Shown one piece after another: positions 51,160 through 60,835 of a stretch of DNA of 64,000 bases; positions within the stretch are counted from its first letter, which is position 1; every line of letters begins with the position of its first letter. Below the pieces are notes generated by a model. That model had not been told where the DNA came from and did no database searches. It worked only from the letters and a program-made list of their open reading frames with translations. The DNA lies in assembly GCA_019775845.1 (NCBI GenBank), contig JADQAV010000002.1:62001-126000 (forward strand), given 5' to 3'. This DNA is from Myrmaecium sp. VS I D KN 1. Lineage: Eukaryota > Ascomycota > Dothideomycetes > Valsariales > Valsariaceae. Made by a program: the position numbers and the translations under genes.

Positions 51160-52542
51160 ACTTTGATGAAAACCCAGGGGGGAGAGGTTGTTGATATAGG
51201 GGAGAAGTTGCGTGATCTGGGGGTGATGGGATTGAGGGGGATGGGCGGGGGCGGAGATCTTTCGGGGTGGGAAGGGTTGGGGCGGTCCAGCAGCAGCAGC
51301 AAGAACTGTGGATGGATTTGAGGGATCTCATTTGCGAATGTGATTATGGGAAGGTGATTACCCCTCATCCAAAAAAGACTGCATGTTTGACCGTATACCA
51401 CACGATTTCGGGCGCCCAACGGGGGCTATGTGTACGGAGTACTGTACGGATGCTGCTCCGTTACAAGGACCACATTCATGGTCGGCAAGCTGGCCACCTA
51501 CGGAGCATGGCTATCGGTCATCACAAAGAATATAGCCCTCAGGCAGGATAGTATCAGATAGGCCGTAGCAGAACACATCCAGCCCTGCGTATACACTGGC
51601 TGCTTGAGGGTTCCCGAGGTGTTTAGAGCTTATAACATGACGGCGTCCCAAAACTCCCATCCACGCAGACGGCAGTACTCTATGTGGGGTTGTGCATGGA
51701 CAGGCTGTTACGACAGCCTTGATCAAAGCTCAACCACCTCACAGCGTCGAAGATGAGCATCGGACACTCAGGCATGCCATATGGTTCCGCAAAGGAAGCT
51801 TCCCCTCTTCTCATTAATGTCTTGGTATTCGGTCCCAGACACATGAAGCGTCTGGAGACCTGCAGAAGCCTTTAGGGGTGCATTGTAACGGCTTGTCACG
51901 TCCATAGTGGATATGTAGTACGCTGTTCTAGTGGAGACATCTGCATTGTAGGATACTGATCTTGCGGCATACGGCCGGAAATGCAACCGGCACTTCAAAA
52001 GAGGTGTGTAGTCGACGATAGCTTGTCCGTCTGGTAGGCATAGAGCAGCCCAAGACTGTATCATCAGGCTGGTAGAAATGTAGAGATACGATTTCAAGTT
52101 AGAAAAAATCACTACCGGGTATGATAGAGGCATCCATCTCCCCTGTCCTGTCGGTCGGACCCGACGATGATCTCTGCCGGAAACGTTTCTCCGCTCCGAT
52201 TCTCCACAACGGCGCCGGGGCGGGCGGGCATTTCGGTTCCAACGAGATAGGGCTCCGTCATCCGCAAAACGGGGCGCCGAGGAGGAGCAACCGACCATGT
52301 CCCTCATGCCAACAATATACAGCAATCCGCCTCCAACCCTTCGTGTCGAAACCATCCCTTCGATCCATTGCTAGCCACCATCACACAGCGCGAACCTCAG
52401 ACCAACAAGACGAAGCGACCGGAGCACACCACCACGGCGGTTCGAACGCCGAACGAACGGTGCGACGGGGCCGGCCGGCGAGATTGCACAGGGGGCAGGA
52501 CGTTTCGCGATCGCATGTTGATCGATTGACGAGCAATCCACG
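51160..52542. other. Intergenic region
   Basis: About 1.4 kb. The longest frame, 195 codons on the minus strand (52355-51768), has no motif or biased codon use and is not accepted. The last 100 bases form the promoter of the roadblock-domain gene. Confidence 0.45.
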
Positions 52543-53269
52543 ATGCTGAACGTCAAGAGGCTCAGCGACCTCTTGGCCAAGAATGTCGATACCAAGCTGT
52601 ACCCGCGCATGTTGTAAGTCTTATCCTCCACCGCCCATATCATCCACGCAACCCAGCACTCATCAAATCAACCCCAGCATCATGTCGCCCAACGGCACCC
52701 TCCTCGCATACTCCACACCCGTCGACATCAAAGAACTCCGCGACCAAGCCGCTCTCATCTCCATGGCATGGAAAGAACACGAGACCGCGCTCAAGGCGCG
52801 GGGGACCGGCAAAGGAGGAGGAGGAAGCGGCAACGCAGACGGCCAAGGCGCCTCCTCGCCGCCCGCACAACCCCTGGAAACGCTCACCATCGAGTTCCAA
52901 AGCAACAACCTCCTCGTGCGCGCCATCCAACCCAAGCTCCTCCTCGTGCTCGTCGGCGGCGTACCACCCGGTCGCACGCGCTCGCTCAAAATGACCCCCG
53001 AAGCCGCCGGCGACGAGCGGTACCCCCCCGACGACGCGCAGGGCACGGAGACGGGGTCGCTTGCGGGAGACCAAGGAGCAGACCAGGCGGCGCACGTCGG
53101 GTCGCCGCAGGGCTCAGTAGCGGCGAGCCATATGAGTCAGCGGGAGAAGGATATTAAGCATGGTGTGCTGCATATTCAGCGGAAGAAGTTGGATCGCTTG
53201 ACGGCGGTGATTCGAGAGGATTTTAACGCGAAGGGGTTCGTTATGCCGGATGATTCTGCTTTTCCGTGA
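52543..53269 (+). CDS. Roadblock/LC7-domain protein, probable EGO/Ragulator subunit
   Basis: Exons 52543-52613 and 52678-53269 (donor GTAAGT, acceptor CCCCAG, phase 2) encode 220 residues. The N-terminus MLNVKRLSDLLAKNV followed by FIMSPNGTLLAYSTPVDIKE and LRDQAALISMAWKEH follows the LAMTOR2/roadblock order: first helix, GxLLAYS strand and helix 2. The second half of the fold is LETLTIEFQSNNLLVRAIQP and LLLVLVGGVPPG. A Gly-rich loop separates the two halves, and a long acidic, Gln/Gly-rich insert sits before a helical, basic end. In animals LAMTOR2, and in yeast Ego3-type proteins, help anchor Rag GTPases and TORC1 to the lysosome or vacuole. That role here is inferred from the fold; the family call is fairly firm. 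Confidence 0.8.
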
Positions 53270-53678
53270 TCTGAGGGCTGAGGCGTCATTGGCGTACGTG
53301 GGTTGTTTGTCAATGTGGTTGGATAACGGATGTTGTTTCTGTTTCTTATTCATCTCTTATCATTTCTTATTTGTTTTTTCTCGGTCTGCCGTGTCCTGTC
53401 CTGCGTTTCAGCGGCATAGAAGGAGGTGAGAAGCGGACGGTTGAGGCCATAGCCACCTGCAGAATCCTATGAAGAGAAATAAAAAAGTCCCATTTCTCCT
53501 TCTTGTCCTCCTATCGAAGTTATTTGAAGTGAAGCATCCACATTAATCACACGCATCCCGTTGGCTTGCGGATATTACCATTAAGCATACCTACTGCCTC
53601 TTCTCCCATCCTGTACTGCTGTAAGTTATTAGTGTTGCTTGCGGTTTACTGTTCATCAATTGGTTACAACATCACCAA
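53270..53678. other. Intergenic region
   Basis: About 400 bases between the roadblock gene and tRNA-Gly, AT-rich with a T-rich stretch at 53336-53380. No feature is supported. Confidence 0.45.
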
Positions 53679-53762
53679 GCGTTGGTGGTTTAGTGGTAAA
53701 ATCTGCCGTTGCCATTACTGGACAACATCGGCAGGCCCCGGGTTCGATTCCCGGCCGACGCA
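53679..53762 (+). tRNA. tRNA-Gly (GCC), intron-containing
   Basis: Acceptor GCGTTGG pairs with CCGACGC, discriminator A. D-arm GTTTAGTGGTAAAAT. Anticodon stem TGCCG/CGGCA encloses TTGCCA, anticodon GCC. A short intron of about 13 bases follows A37. T-arm CCGGG-TTCGATT-CCCGG. TTTTTG follows directly. Confidence 0.95.
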
Positions 53763-54263
53763 TTTTTGTTTTCCATCTCACATTCCCCTTGCTTATCTCT
53801 TTTGTCGGTCCCTCGTGGCTTGCTGGCTGGGGATGAAAACATCAATTATTTAAAAGTTCTTTTTTGAGATGTGGAGAGAAGAGGAGGGATGGGACATCGG
53901 TAGTTTTATATGGATTTTCATGCTGCCCTTACTTTGTTCCTTTCTCTTTTTCCTTCGCTGGACGATAAGATTTGTTTTGTTGAGCAATTCTCTGGGAGCG
54001 TCTCGAATTGCTTGCCCCTCTGCAGCTGTTTCTTCGTCCATGAAGTCGAGGGATCACACCAGGACGCGCTGAAGTAGAGCGGCTTCCTCTATCACGTAGG
54101 GAATCGTTCCTTTTACAAAGCGGTAGTTCTATTCATTCATCTTCCATCCCACACCCCTCTTCTCCGCTGATTTCGCTCCCACAACCTCTCTCCTCCCCGA
54201 GCAGAGGCGCCCTGCATTTTCCCTTCATGAATGCCACTGCCGACGCAATTCTTCCAATCAAGA
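53763..54263. other. Intergenic region
   Basis: 500 bases between tRNA-Gly and tRNA-Arg with only short chance frames. Confidence 0.45.
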
Positions 54264-54335
54264 GGCACCGTGGCCTAATGGTAAGGTATCACTTTCCGGT
54301 GGTGACGATTGTGGGTTCGAGTCCCATCGGTGTCG
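54264..54335 (+). tRNA. tRNA-Arg (CCG), no intron
   Basis: 72-base gene. Acceptor GGCACCG pairs with CGGTGTC, discriminator G. D-arm GCCTAATGGTAAGGT. Anticodon stem TCACT/GGTGA encloses TTCCGGT, anticodon CCG. T-arm TGGG-TTCGAGT-CCCA type. A T-rich run lies about 75 bases downstream. Confidence 0.93.
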
Positions 54336-55529
54336 CTTATCAACGCTACGGCGGGGCAGAGGAGAGCGGGGTGAGCCCTCTTCGAAGGGTTACCTGGCTC
54401 TGTTTCTATTTTTCTTTTTTTTCCTTCCACTTCGACAAGTTCTGTGCAGGTCGTGCTTGATATTTTTCTTCTCGTTTTTCTTATTCTTAGTGTCTTCTTC
54501 TTCACCTACTCCTAGCATAAACCGCTCACACATTGATACATCCCGTTCAAATGAACAGATGGAGGAAAGGAAAGGGAATGAAGAAGTCCTCCATTTCAGC
54601 CTCATTCACAGATGTATCTCCTACATTGACCCTCTCCCTCTCTTTCCTCTTGAGCATAGCATACTATGGTAAGCAAGCAAAGCCTTGGCATTGCGGTAGA
54701 GCTCAGGGAAGCTTATACTGTTTGATGACGACGGTAGTAATAGCATATCACCTTCTATTCATAAGTCTTAATTTCTCTTTCAATACTTCTGAGTTCTCTC
54801 CCGCCGATATCTTCCCCTCTTCTCAGTCTTCTTTCTAATTCCCATTTCTCGGCTTCCCCGACTATGGCAGACCTCAAAACCAGCACTCTCCATCTCTCTC
54901 ACAAACTCAAAGAAACGTTGCCCGTCCTCCTGGAACGCTACCATATACACACGTATACATAGCTTTACCCATCACTATCATAATAACAGCGCATATCACG
55001 GGACCCTCGATTCGGAGACTACTTACTTAATGTATCATCCTCGCCGAAAGAAGGAAGAAGGGAGGAAGAAGGAAAAAGAAAATCAGGAGTCTGGGAGTAG
55101 GGGAGGGAGTATCGGGAAAGTAGGGATATAGATTGAGCGCTCCCTCGATCACCTTAGCGAATCCATCTGGAGATTTCAAATGACATCGTACGTCCACCGA
55201 TTAACCAACCGCAGAAGAGCGCAGAGAAAAGAACCGTTGGATGTTAGAGAGGCAAAAGCAAAAAAAGAAAAGAAATTCAGCGGTTACTGTATATCTATCC
55301 AGCACGCTATATGCACCGTAAAACGCCATGTTCATGATCAATTCCCCGGACGGGTTATCTTTATACAATCTTTGCAAAGAAATCTATATACTCGACTGCC
55401 TCAGCATCCGCTCCTCTCCCTCCTTACTCATTGTACTAATTAGCCGCTGGAACATGCTATATGAAAAGTCAACTAAGCAACTGGTTTCCTAACCCACTGT
55501 CTTTGCGACAGTGGTGTCCTTCTGCTCCC
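54336..55529. other. Intergenic region
   Basis: About 1.2 kb, AT-rich, with AAGGAAG repeats near 55050-55090 and only short frames. No RNA gene was recognised. Confidence 0.45.
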
Positions 55530-58310
55530 CTAAGGAGTCGGCGGCCGCAGCATCTGGATGGAGGTCTTCTTTACCAAGCATCCCAAGCGAGACATCACTG
55601 AATCGCTGGTGTTGGGAGCGGGTTGGACCAACAGTTGCTGCTGGATGTTGGGTAGGAGCTCGTCATTCCTGCCGTGCTTGTTATGCTCCTTGTCGTTGTC
55701 CCCATCCTCCTCAATCCCCTTCGCCTTCCCGCCATCAGTCCCAGACCGCACCACCGCCTCTCCAAAAGCCCTCTTCTGCTCCACCAACACCCACCGGAAG
55801 CCCTCCGAGGCGCAGGTCCACGGGAGATCCATGTCGTCCTTGGACGTCAACGTGGAAACACCCGCTTCCGGCTTCGCTGCCGGCTTCACTCCCTCCAAAG
55901 CCGCGGACAATGCCGCAAACGCTTTCCACTCGCTCTTCCGTTCGCGCTGTTTCTTTTCGCGTGCGGCCATGCCGCCGCGGTTGCGCTTTTTCTTTCCGGC
56001 TGCGGGGAGAGGAGGGTTGGTTCCGTTGGTAGGAGCTGCATGGGGGCGGCGTATATATGGGCATGTCTCCAGGATCGGGGGTATGGAGGGCTGGATGCCG
56101 CTCGCTTGTGCCGACGAGTTGCTGGCGGTGGTGCTTTTGTGGCTGTAGTTGAGGGTTTGTCGTCGTTCGGAAGAGTAGTCTCCTTTGCGTCCATGGCTAC
56201 TGGGGTAGCTGTAGACTCATCGGGGACGTTGTCGCGCCTCGTGCTGTGGTTTTCTGCCTGATAGAGCCGGAATTCCTCTTCCACAGTCCCGAGCGTCCCA
56301 TCAGCACCCTCCACCGCACCGTGCTCAATCCAGAGCTGGCGATGAACCAGCTCTCTCGCAGCTAAGTCGCACCCTGCGCGGCAGGCCACACATCCCTTCT
56401 CCTGCAACAAGGGGCAGATGCTCAGATCGACGGTATCATTTGACCTCCGTGTGCTCCCTCCACTCGTGCATCGTTTTGTCTTATATAGGTGACCGGAGAT
56501 TATGGCGTCCTCCTGCTGGTGAGTGATCTGACATGAGGGAGGGGCGGCTGTGTTGATATACTCGCCGTCTGTGGAGGGGTCGGACGTGTATTCCGGGGGC
56601 GGGGTTACAGGTGTGACGGAATCTTTCTCTTTGGCAGGGTCGCTGGCATGAGACAGCTGTTCACCTTGTGGTTTGTCTTCCTCCTTGCTGTCCAGCTTCT
56701 CCTTTTCCATCTCCTTCCTCTTCCGTTCCAACGCCTCATACATCGCCGTATGCACATATAGGAGATGCTTCTCCGTTTGTCCGGAGCGACAACCACCACA
56801 TTTCCCCGGCTTGGGACAAACCGTGGGATCAAACGGCAGCAGGGAAGCCGTTCCAATATCCTTGCCGGACTGGTCCTGTAGTGCTGTCTGTACATCCTGT
56901 TCCGCATCGTTCGTCGTGGCCGGATTTGCTTGATGTCCCTCCACCACCTCCAAAGCCGCCAAAGCCGCCTTCCGCGCCTTGGTTGTCTTCTTCTTCCGCT
57001 GAAGGGCTTTCCACATCTCCGTGTGCATTTGGGCAACGTGCGATGGCGGGTGGCCGCTGGAGCATGCTTTGCACACCCCGGGGCGGGGACAGACGGTTGG
57101 GGCGTAGGCGGTGGGTTGGGTCGAGGCCGGTGAGGCGGGAGCGGGACTGGTGGCCTCTGCAGGGGCGGAAGAGGTGCTTGATGGGTCATGTTGTGTTGGA
57201 GATGGTGTGCTGTTTGCGGGTTTGTTGATAATGACTGGAGTGGAGGGTGCCGTCCGCTGTCCCGATGGTGTTGGACTTGCCTTCGGAGCTGGGTTTTCTG
57301 GTGTTGGTGGGCAAGCCTTTGGTGCTGGGATCACCTTGGGATCTGGGATTGCTTTTGGAGCTGTGTTTGCTTTTACGGGCAGGCTAGTGTTAGGAGCTTG
57401 ATTGACTGCTGGAGCTGGAATGGCTAAGGGGAGCTGGACCAGCTGTTACCGCTGGACTCGCATTCAATGCCGGGCCAAAATATGGCACTGAACTCTCTTT
57501 CGAAGCCACTTCAGTACCCTCCGCAGGCGTATCCTTCTCGGTAAACCCACTAACTAGTCCGGTTGTCGGGCGTTGTCCAAACTGGCGCTGCATCGTCGAA
57601 GCACCATAGGCTCGCCGTCCAGGAGCATGCCAGGTGAGCGAAGTGCGGGTCTGTCTGAGGGAGCCGGCGAGCGGTCTGCCCTGCGTGTTCGCCATTGGAG
57701 TTGCATTCCGGCATGTACTGGGCATGCTGCGTGGACCTGTTGGAGGGGTCGGCCCCAGGGGGGTGATTGAAGTCGGTACTGAGGTAGATGTAGCTGACCT
57801 GGGGGCTTGACGCTGGATCTTCGTGAGCGTGACTGGGGAGGAGGTCGGGCTCGTCGGTTAATCATGCTCTGGTCCTGGAGTAGGCTCCGCGAAGTAGTGA
57901 ATGAGCGGGGGCAGAGTGAATGCTAGACCAGGACGAGTACTGCTGTTACTCCGGTTGTCGGTATGGGTGACGCTCTGAACTGGCGTAAACGATGGCGTGT
58001 CGGATGAAGGCAAGCTAACAAGCTGCTGCATTGTTTCAGGTAGTCTGGAATGAACTTGGTTAGCGAATCGGTTCGTCAGACAGTGTATGCTTGCTGGGGC
58101 TGTTGTGAACACGGAAGAAGGGGATAGCATTGTACAAGGTGGTGAGTGTGATATTGATGTTCGACGACGGCTTGGAAGGATACAAAAGAAAGAAAGAGAA
58201 GGAGAGTCCACTTACCTGACTTGCGACCGTGATCGCTCACGGCCTTCATGTTGGGTCTGCCCCGAAGGGGACCTCTCGGACTTGTTGCGTGTCCAAGGAG
58301 TCGAAGTCAT
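55530..58310 (-). CDS. Unknown protein with three C-x5/7-C-x2-C-x12-H modules
   Basis: Multi-exon gene. Exon 1 is 58310-58216 (donor GTAAGT, phase 2) and exon 2 is 58044-57950. A phase-1 intron 57949-57833 (donor GTAACA, acceptor CTCCCCAG) removes an in-frame TAA. Exon 3 starts at 57832. A further frame change near 57.4-57.5 kb and another near 56.0-56.2 kb must be introns or frameshifts that I cannot place. The long central frame (about 57420-56100) carries three modules: CPRPGVCKAC then MHTEMW; CPKPGKCGGC then VHTAMY; CPLLQEKGCVAC then VHRQLW, each with 12 residues between the last Cys and the His. Ser/Pro/Ala-rich linkers separate them. The last exon (about 56006-55530) reads GKKKRNRGG, KKQRERKSEWKAF, WTCASEGFRWVLVEQKRAFG and ends RPPTP. 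Same module as the gene at 8.4-9.6 kb. Probably nuclear; function unknown. An alternative start at 58454 is in frame. Confidence 0.6.
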
Positions 58311-59380
58311 GTTGTCCGATAATCGAGAGTAATCAACAGTGGATACTGATCCAAAACGAGGGGTTCGAAGTGTGGGAGTCTGTCCACGAGGTAGAACTTG
58401 TCGGTAGGGCTTGTGTCCAGAGAAATGATGTAGAACAGATGGCGGAGAGTTCAAGTAGGTGTCGGCTTTATAGAAGCTGTCCGAGCAGGGCGATAGGGGC
58501 CTTTCCTGTGAATGGCCGACAGTGCAAATAACAAAACCAAGGGGTGCCAGGTATGCGAATCTGTCGACAGGGTAAAAGTGGTCGGTAGTGTCTATACTCA
58601 GAAAAAAGAGAAAGGAAAGACGAAGGAGAATCCGTGTAGAGGTTGGTTTTATATAGGCTGGTCATGAGCAGGGCGATGAAGCAGGACGCAGGAAGGGCCT
58701 GGTTATGTGAAGGGCCTTCTTATGTGAAGAGCGGACTGTGAAATAACCAAAGGATTGGCAAACATCCATCGCATGCTGTGAAGAGCTGAGACTGGGGACA
58801 TTCACAGTTGTGGAGGTGATTGTGAAAGTGAAGTGACAGTGAAAGTGACAGTGAAAGTGACAGCGACAGTGGAAGTGACAATGAAAGCGAACGTAAAAGC
58901 GAAAGTGACAGTGAAAGTGAAAGTAAATGTCAAATAAAACTCCACGCGTCCATACGAACTCTTCGCTGTCACACGGGCAGCAATTGTTCTGTTCATCCAC
59001 GCGGCCACCTCAGGTGCAGCAGCAATCTCCTTAACAATCCTTTGTTACAGGAGTCAGTTTGGACTCCACACACATACTTACCGGCCTGAAACCTTTCCTT
59101 TCTCTCTCTTCTTTTCTCTTTCCAACAGACATACACAATCCCACCTCAAGACGAAAGGACCACATACCTTGGACAAAACACCTCCACAATCACGTCCACA
59201 TCCACATCAACATCAACACCACTCAACCCAACCATAAAGAAAGGGGGAGAAACGGAAAAAGAACCACCACCACGCAACTCACCATTTAAAGCACAAAAAA
59301 AAAAAAAGAAAAAGAAAGAGAACGACAACCAGGAAAACTCACCACCCAAAGCAAAGAAAACAAAAGAAGAAAAAAACCCC
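58311..59380. other. Intergenic region with a GTGAAAGTGACA minisatellite
   Basis: About 1.07 kb between divergent genes. It holds the minisatellite at 58817-58926 (listed separately) and an A-rich leader at 59285-59380. Two stretches (58340-58510 and 58545-58700) share the order GTCTGTC or CTGTCGAC, GGTAAAAGT or GGTAGAACTT, GTCGGTAG, then CAGAGAAA/CAGAAAAA and TATATAG or TATAGAAG, and GAGCAGGGCGAT, so part of the region looks duplicated. Confidence 0.5.
58817..58926. repeat. Minisatellite of 6/12-base GTGAAA-GTGACA units
   Basis: About 110 bases made of variants of GTGAAAGTGACA in tandem, with substitutions such as GCGACA, GTGGAA, ATGAAA and AAAGCG. On the minus strand it reads as alternating Phe/Thr/Val/Ser triplets, giving long but meaningless frames. 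There are no spacers of constant length, so it is not CRISPR-like. Confidence 0.85.
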
Positions 59381-60508
59381 ATGGACCACCCCCAAACCAA
59401 AAAAATGCCCCTCGCAATCCCCACCTCCCCCTCAGCCATGCTCCACCTCGCCTCACAAACCCCCCACAACCAACCCCTCTACCGCATCGCCCATCAAGGT
59501 CTCCTCACCACCCAGTCCATCCCCGCAGGAACGCTCATCCTACACGAACCGCCCATCTACACGCACCGGCTCCCTTACCCCCTCTCCTCCTTCTCCGAAT
59601 CCCACTTCTACCGCACCCCCGCCTCCCAATTGGAGCTACTAGAAACCTACCTCGCGCTCCCCGCCGCGGAGGCCAAAGCCGTGGACGCGCTGGTGGGCTG
59701 GGACGGCAGCGGCGACGAGACGCTGGAGCAGGCGATCTTGCGCACGGTGAGGCGGGGTGGGTGGCCGTTCGAGGTCGAGGTGGGTACGACCTCGACCTCG
59801 ACCTCGACGTCTACCAGCGATGCCGGCGGGGCGGCGGCAGCAGCGGGAGGAAGGAAGAAGAGGAGGGTAAAATTCCCGCTCACCTACCCACCGAAGAAAA
59901 AGCCCACAGCCGAGCGTGACCGCGAGACCTGGATCCACCTCTACGCCCACATCTCGCGTCTCAAGCACAGCTGCGTGCCGAACGCGGCGGTGAACCTGAC
60001 ACAGACCTGCTCTTCCTTCCCCAAAGACCCCCAGGACCCGACGGTCCCGACGGTCCACGCAACCCTCCACGCCCTCCGCGCCATCCCCGCCGGCGAAGCG
60101 CTGACCATCGACTACATCCCCGAGCTCGCGCTGTGCGGCTCACGCACCCGCGCCCAGGCGCTGCGGAGGCGGTTCGGGATCGCGGGGTGTGGGTGCGGGT
60201 TGTGTGCGGCGTCGGCCCGGGAGGAGGGGGTGGTGGATGGGGTGAGGGAGCTTGCGAGGCGCTTACGGAGTGGGGTGCAGGGGGATGACGGCCTGGGGGA
60301 GGCGTGTGCGTGGGCGTATGTGGCGGTGTTGGAGGGGGGGTTGGGGGTCAGGGATTGGAGGGTGGGGGAGGGGTGGGAGGGGGTTTTGGGGGTGTTGAGG
60401 GGGAGGGTGGGAATGGAGGGAGATGGGGATGGGGATGGGGAGGAGTTGGTGGAGAAGGTGGAGCGGGTGGGGATGGAGGTGTGGTGGAGGGCGTGTGGGT
60501 GGGCGTGA
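59381..60508 (+). CDS. SET-domain protein with an altered NHSC motif
   Basis: Single exon, 375 residues. The SET N-part is RIAHQGLLTTQSIPAGTLIL followed by HEPPIY (about residues 35-60). A long variable insert (I-SET region) includes poly-Thr/Ser from an ACCTCG repeat, then Ala/Gly. The SET core is ISRLKHSCVPNAAVN (K195-H196-S197-C198) and AIPAGEALTIDYIPELALCG, with D244-Y245 before RRRFGIAGCGCGLC, a post-SET C-x-C-x2-C (C270, C272, C275). This order is that of SMYD/SET5-like lysine methyltransferases, acting on histones or other proteins. The canonical Asn of NHSC, which contacts the methyl donor, is Lys here, so activity is uncertain. No MYND finger is present. The 3' third is extremely G-rich. 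Domain call firm, substrate unknown. Confidence 0.85.
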   Translation: MDHPQTKKMPLAIPTSPSAMLHLASQTPHNQPLYRIAHQGLLTTQSIPAGTLILHEPPIYTHRLPYPLSSFSESHFYRTPASQLELLETYLALPAAEAKAVDALVGWDGSGDETLEQAILRTVRRGGWPFEVEVGTTSTSTSTSTSDAGGAAAAAGGRKKRRVKFPLTYPPKKKPTAERDRETWIHLYAHISRLKHSCVPNAAVNLTQTCSSFPKDPQDPTVPTVHATLHALRAIPAGEALTIDYIPELALCGSRTRAQALRRRFGIAGCGCGLCAASAREEGVVDGVRELARRLRSGVQGDDGLGEACAWAYVAVLEGGLGVRDWRVGEGWEGVLGVLRGRVGMEGDGDGDGEELVEKVERVGMEVWWRACGWA

Positions 60509-60835
60509 GGGGTGCTTCGGTGTTGGATTTCTGTATAGGCATTCACTCTGTTGGAGAGAGTCAGTTGGGTATAGATGTGAAGATAGGGTGGTGTGTGAAG
60601 GACTGACAGCGGTGAATGAAACGTGCTCTTCTAACCTTGCTTCAGGTTATCTCCCTTCATGTCGTCTTTCTTTGAGTTGTTTAGATGGAAAACAAATGAT
60701 GATGGTGATGGTGGTGGTGGTGATGATGGACTGTACAGCCTTAGATAAAAGTCCAGCCGAAAGATCTCGATATAAGCGAAGGGATATCAATGAACGAAAA
60801 AGGCAAAACCAAAAAGAAAAAAACCCATACCCAAA

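Noticed and set aside
51768-52355. Minus-strand frame of 195 codons
   Set aside because: No motif, mixed codon use, and it ends in the promoter of the roadblock gene; likely chance.
57858-57860. In-frame TAA taken as sign of a pseudogene
   Set aside because: It falls inside a phase-consistent intron (57949-57833) with branch site and acceptor, so it does not interrupt the protein.
58817-58926. CRISPR-like array
   Set aside because: Contiguous degenerate 6/12-base repeats without unique spacers in a eukaryotic genome; it is a minisatellite.
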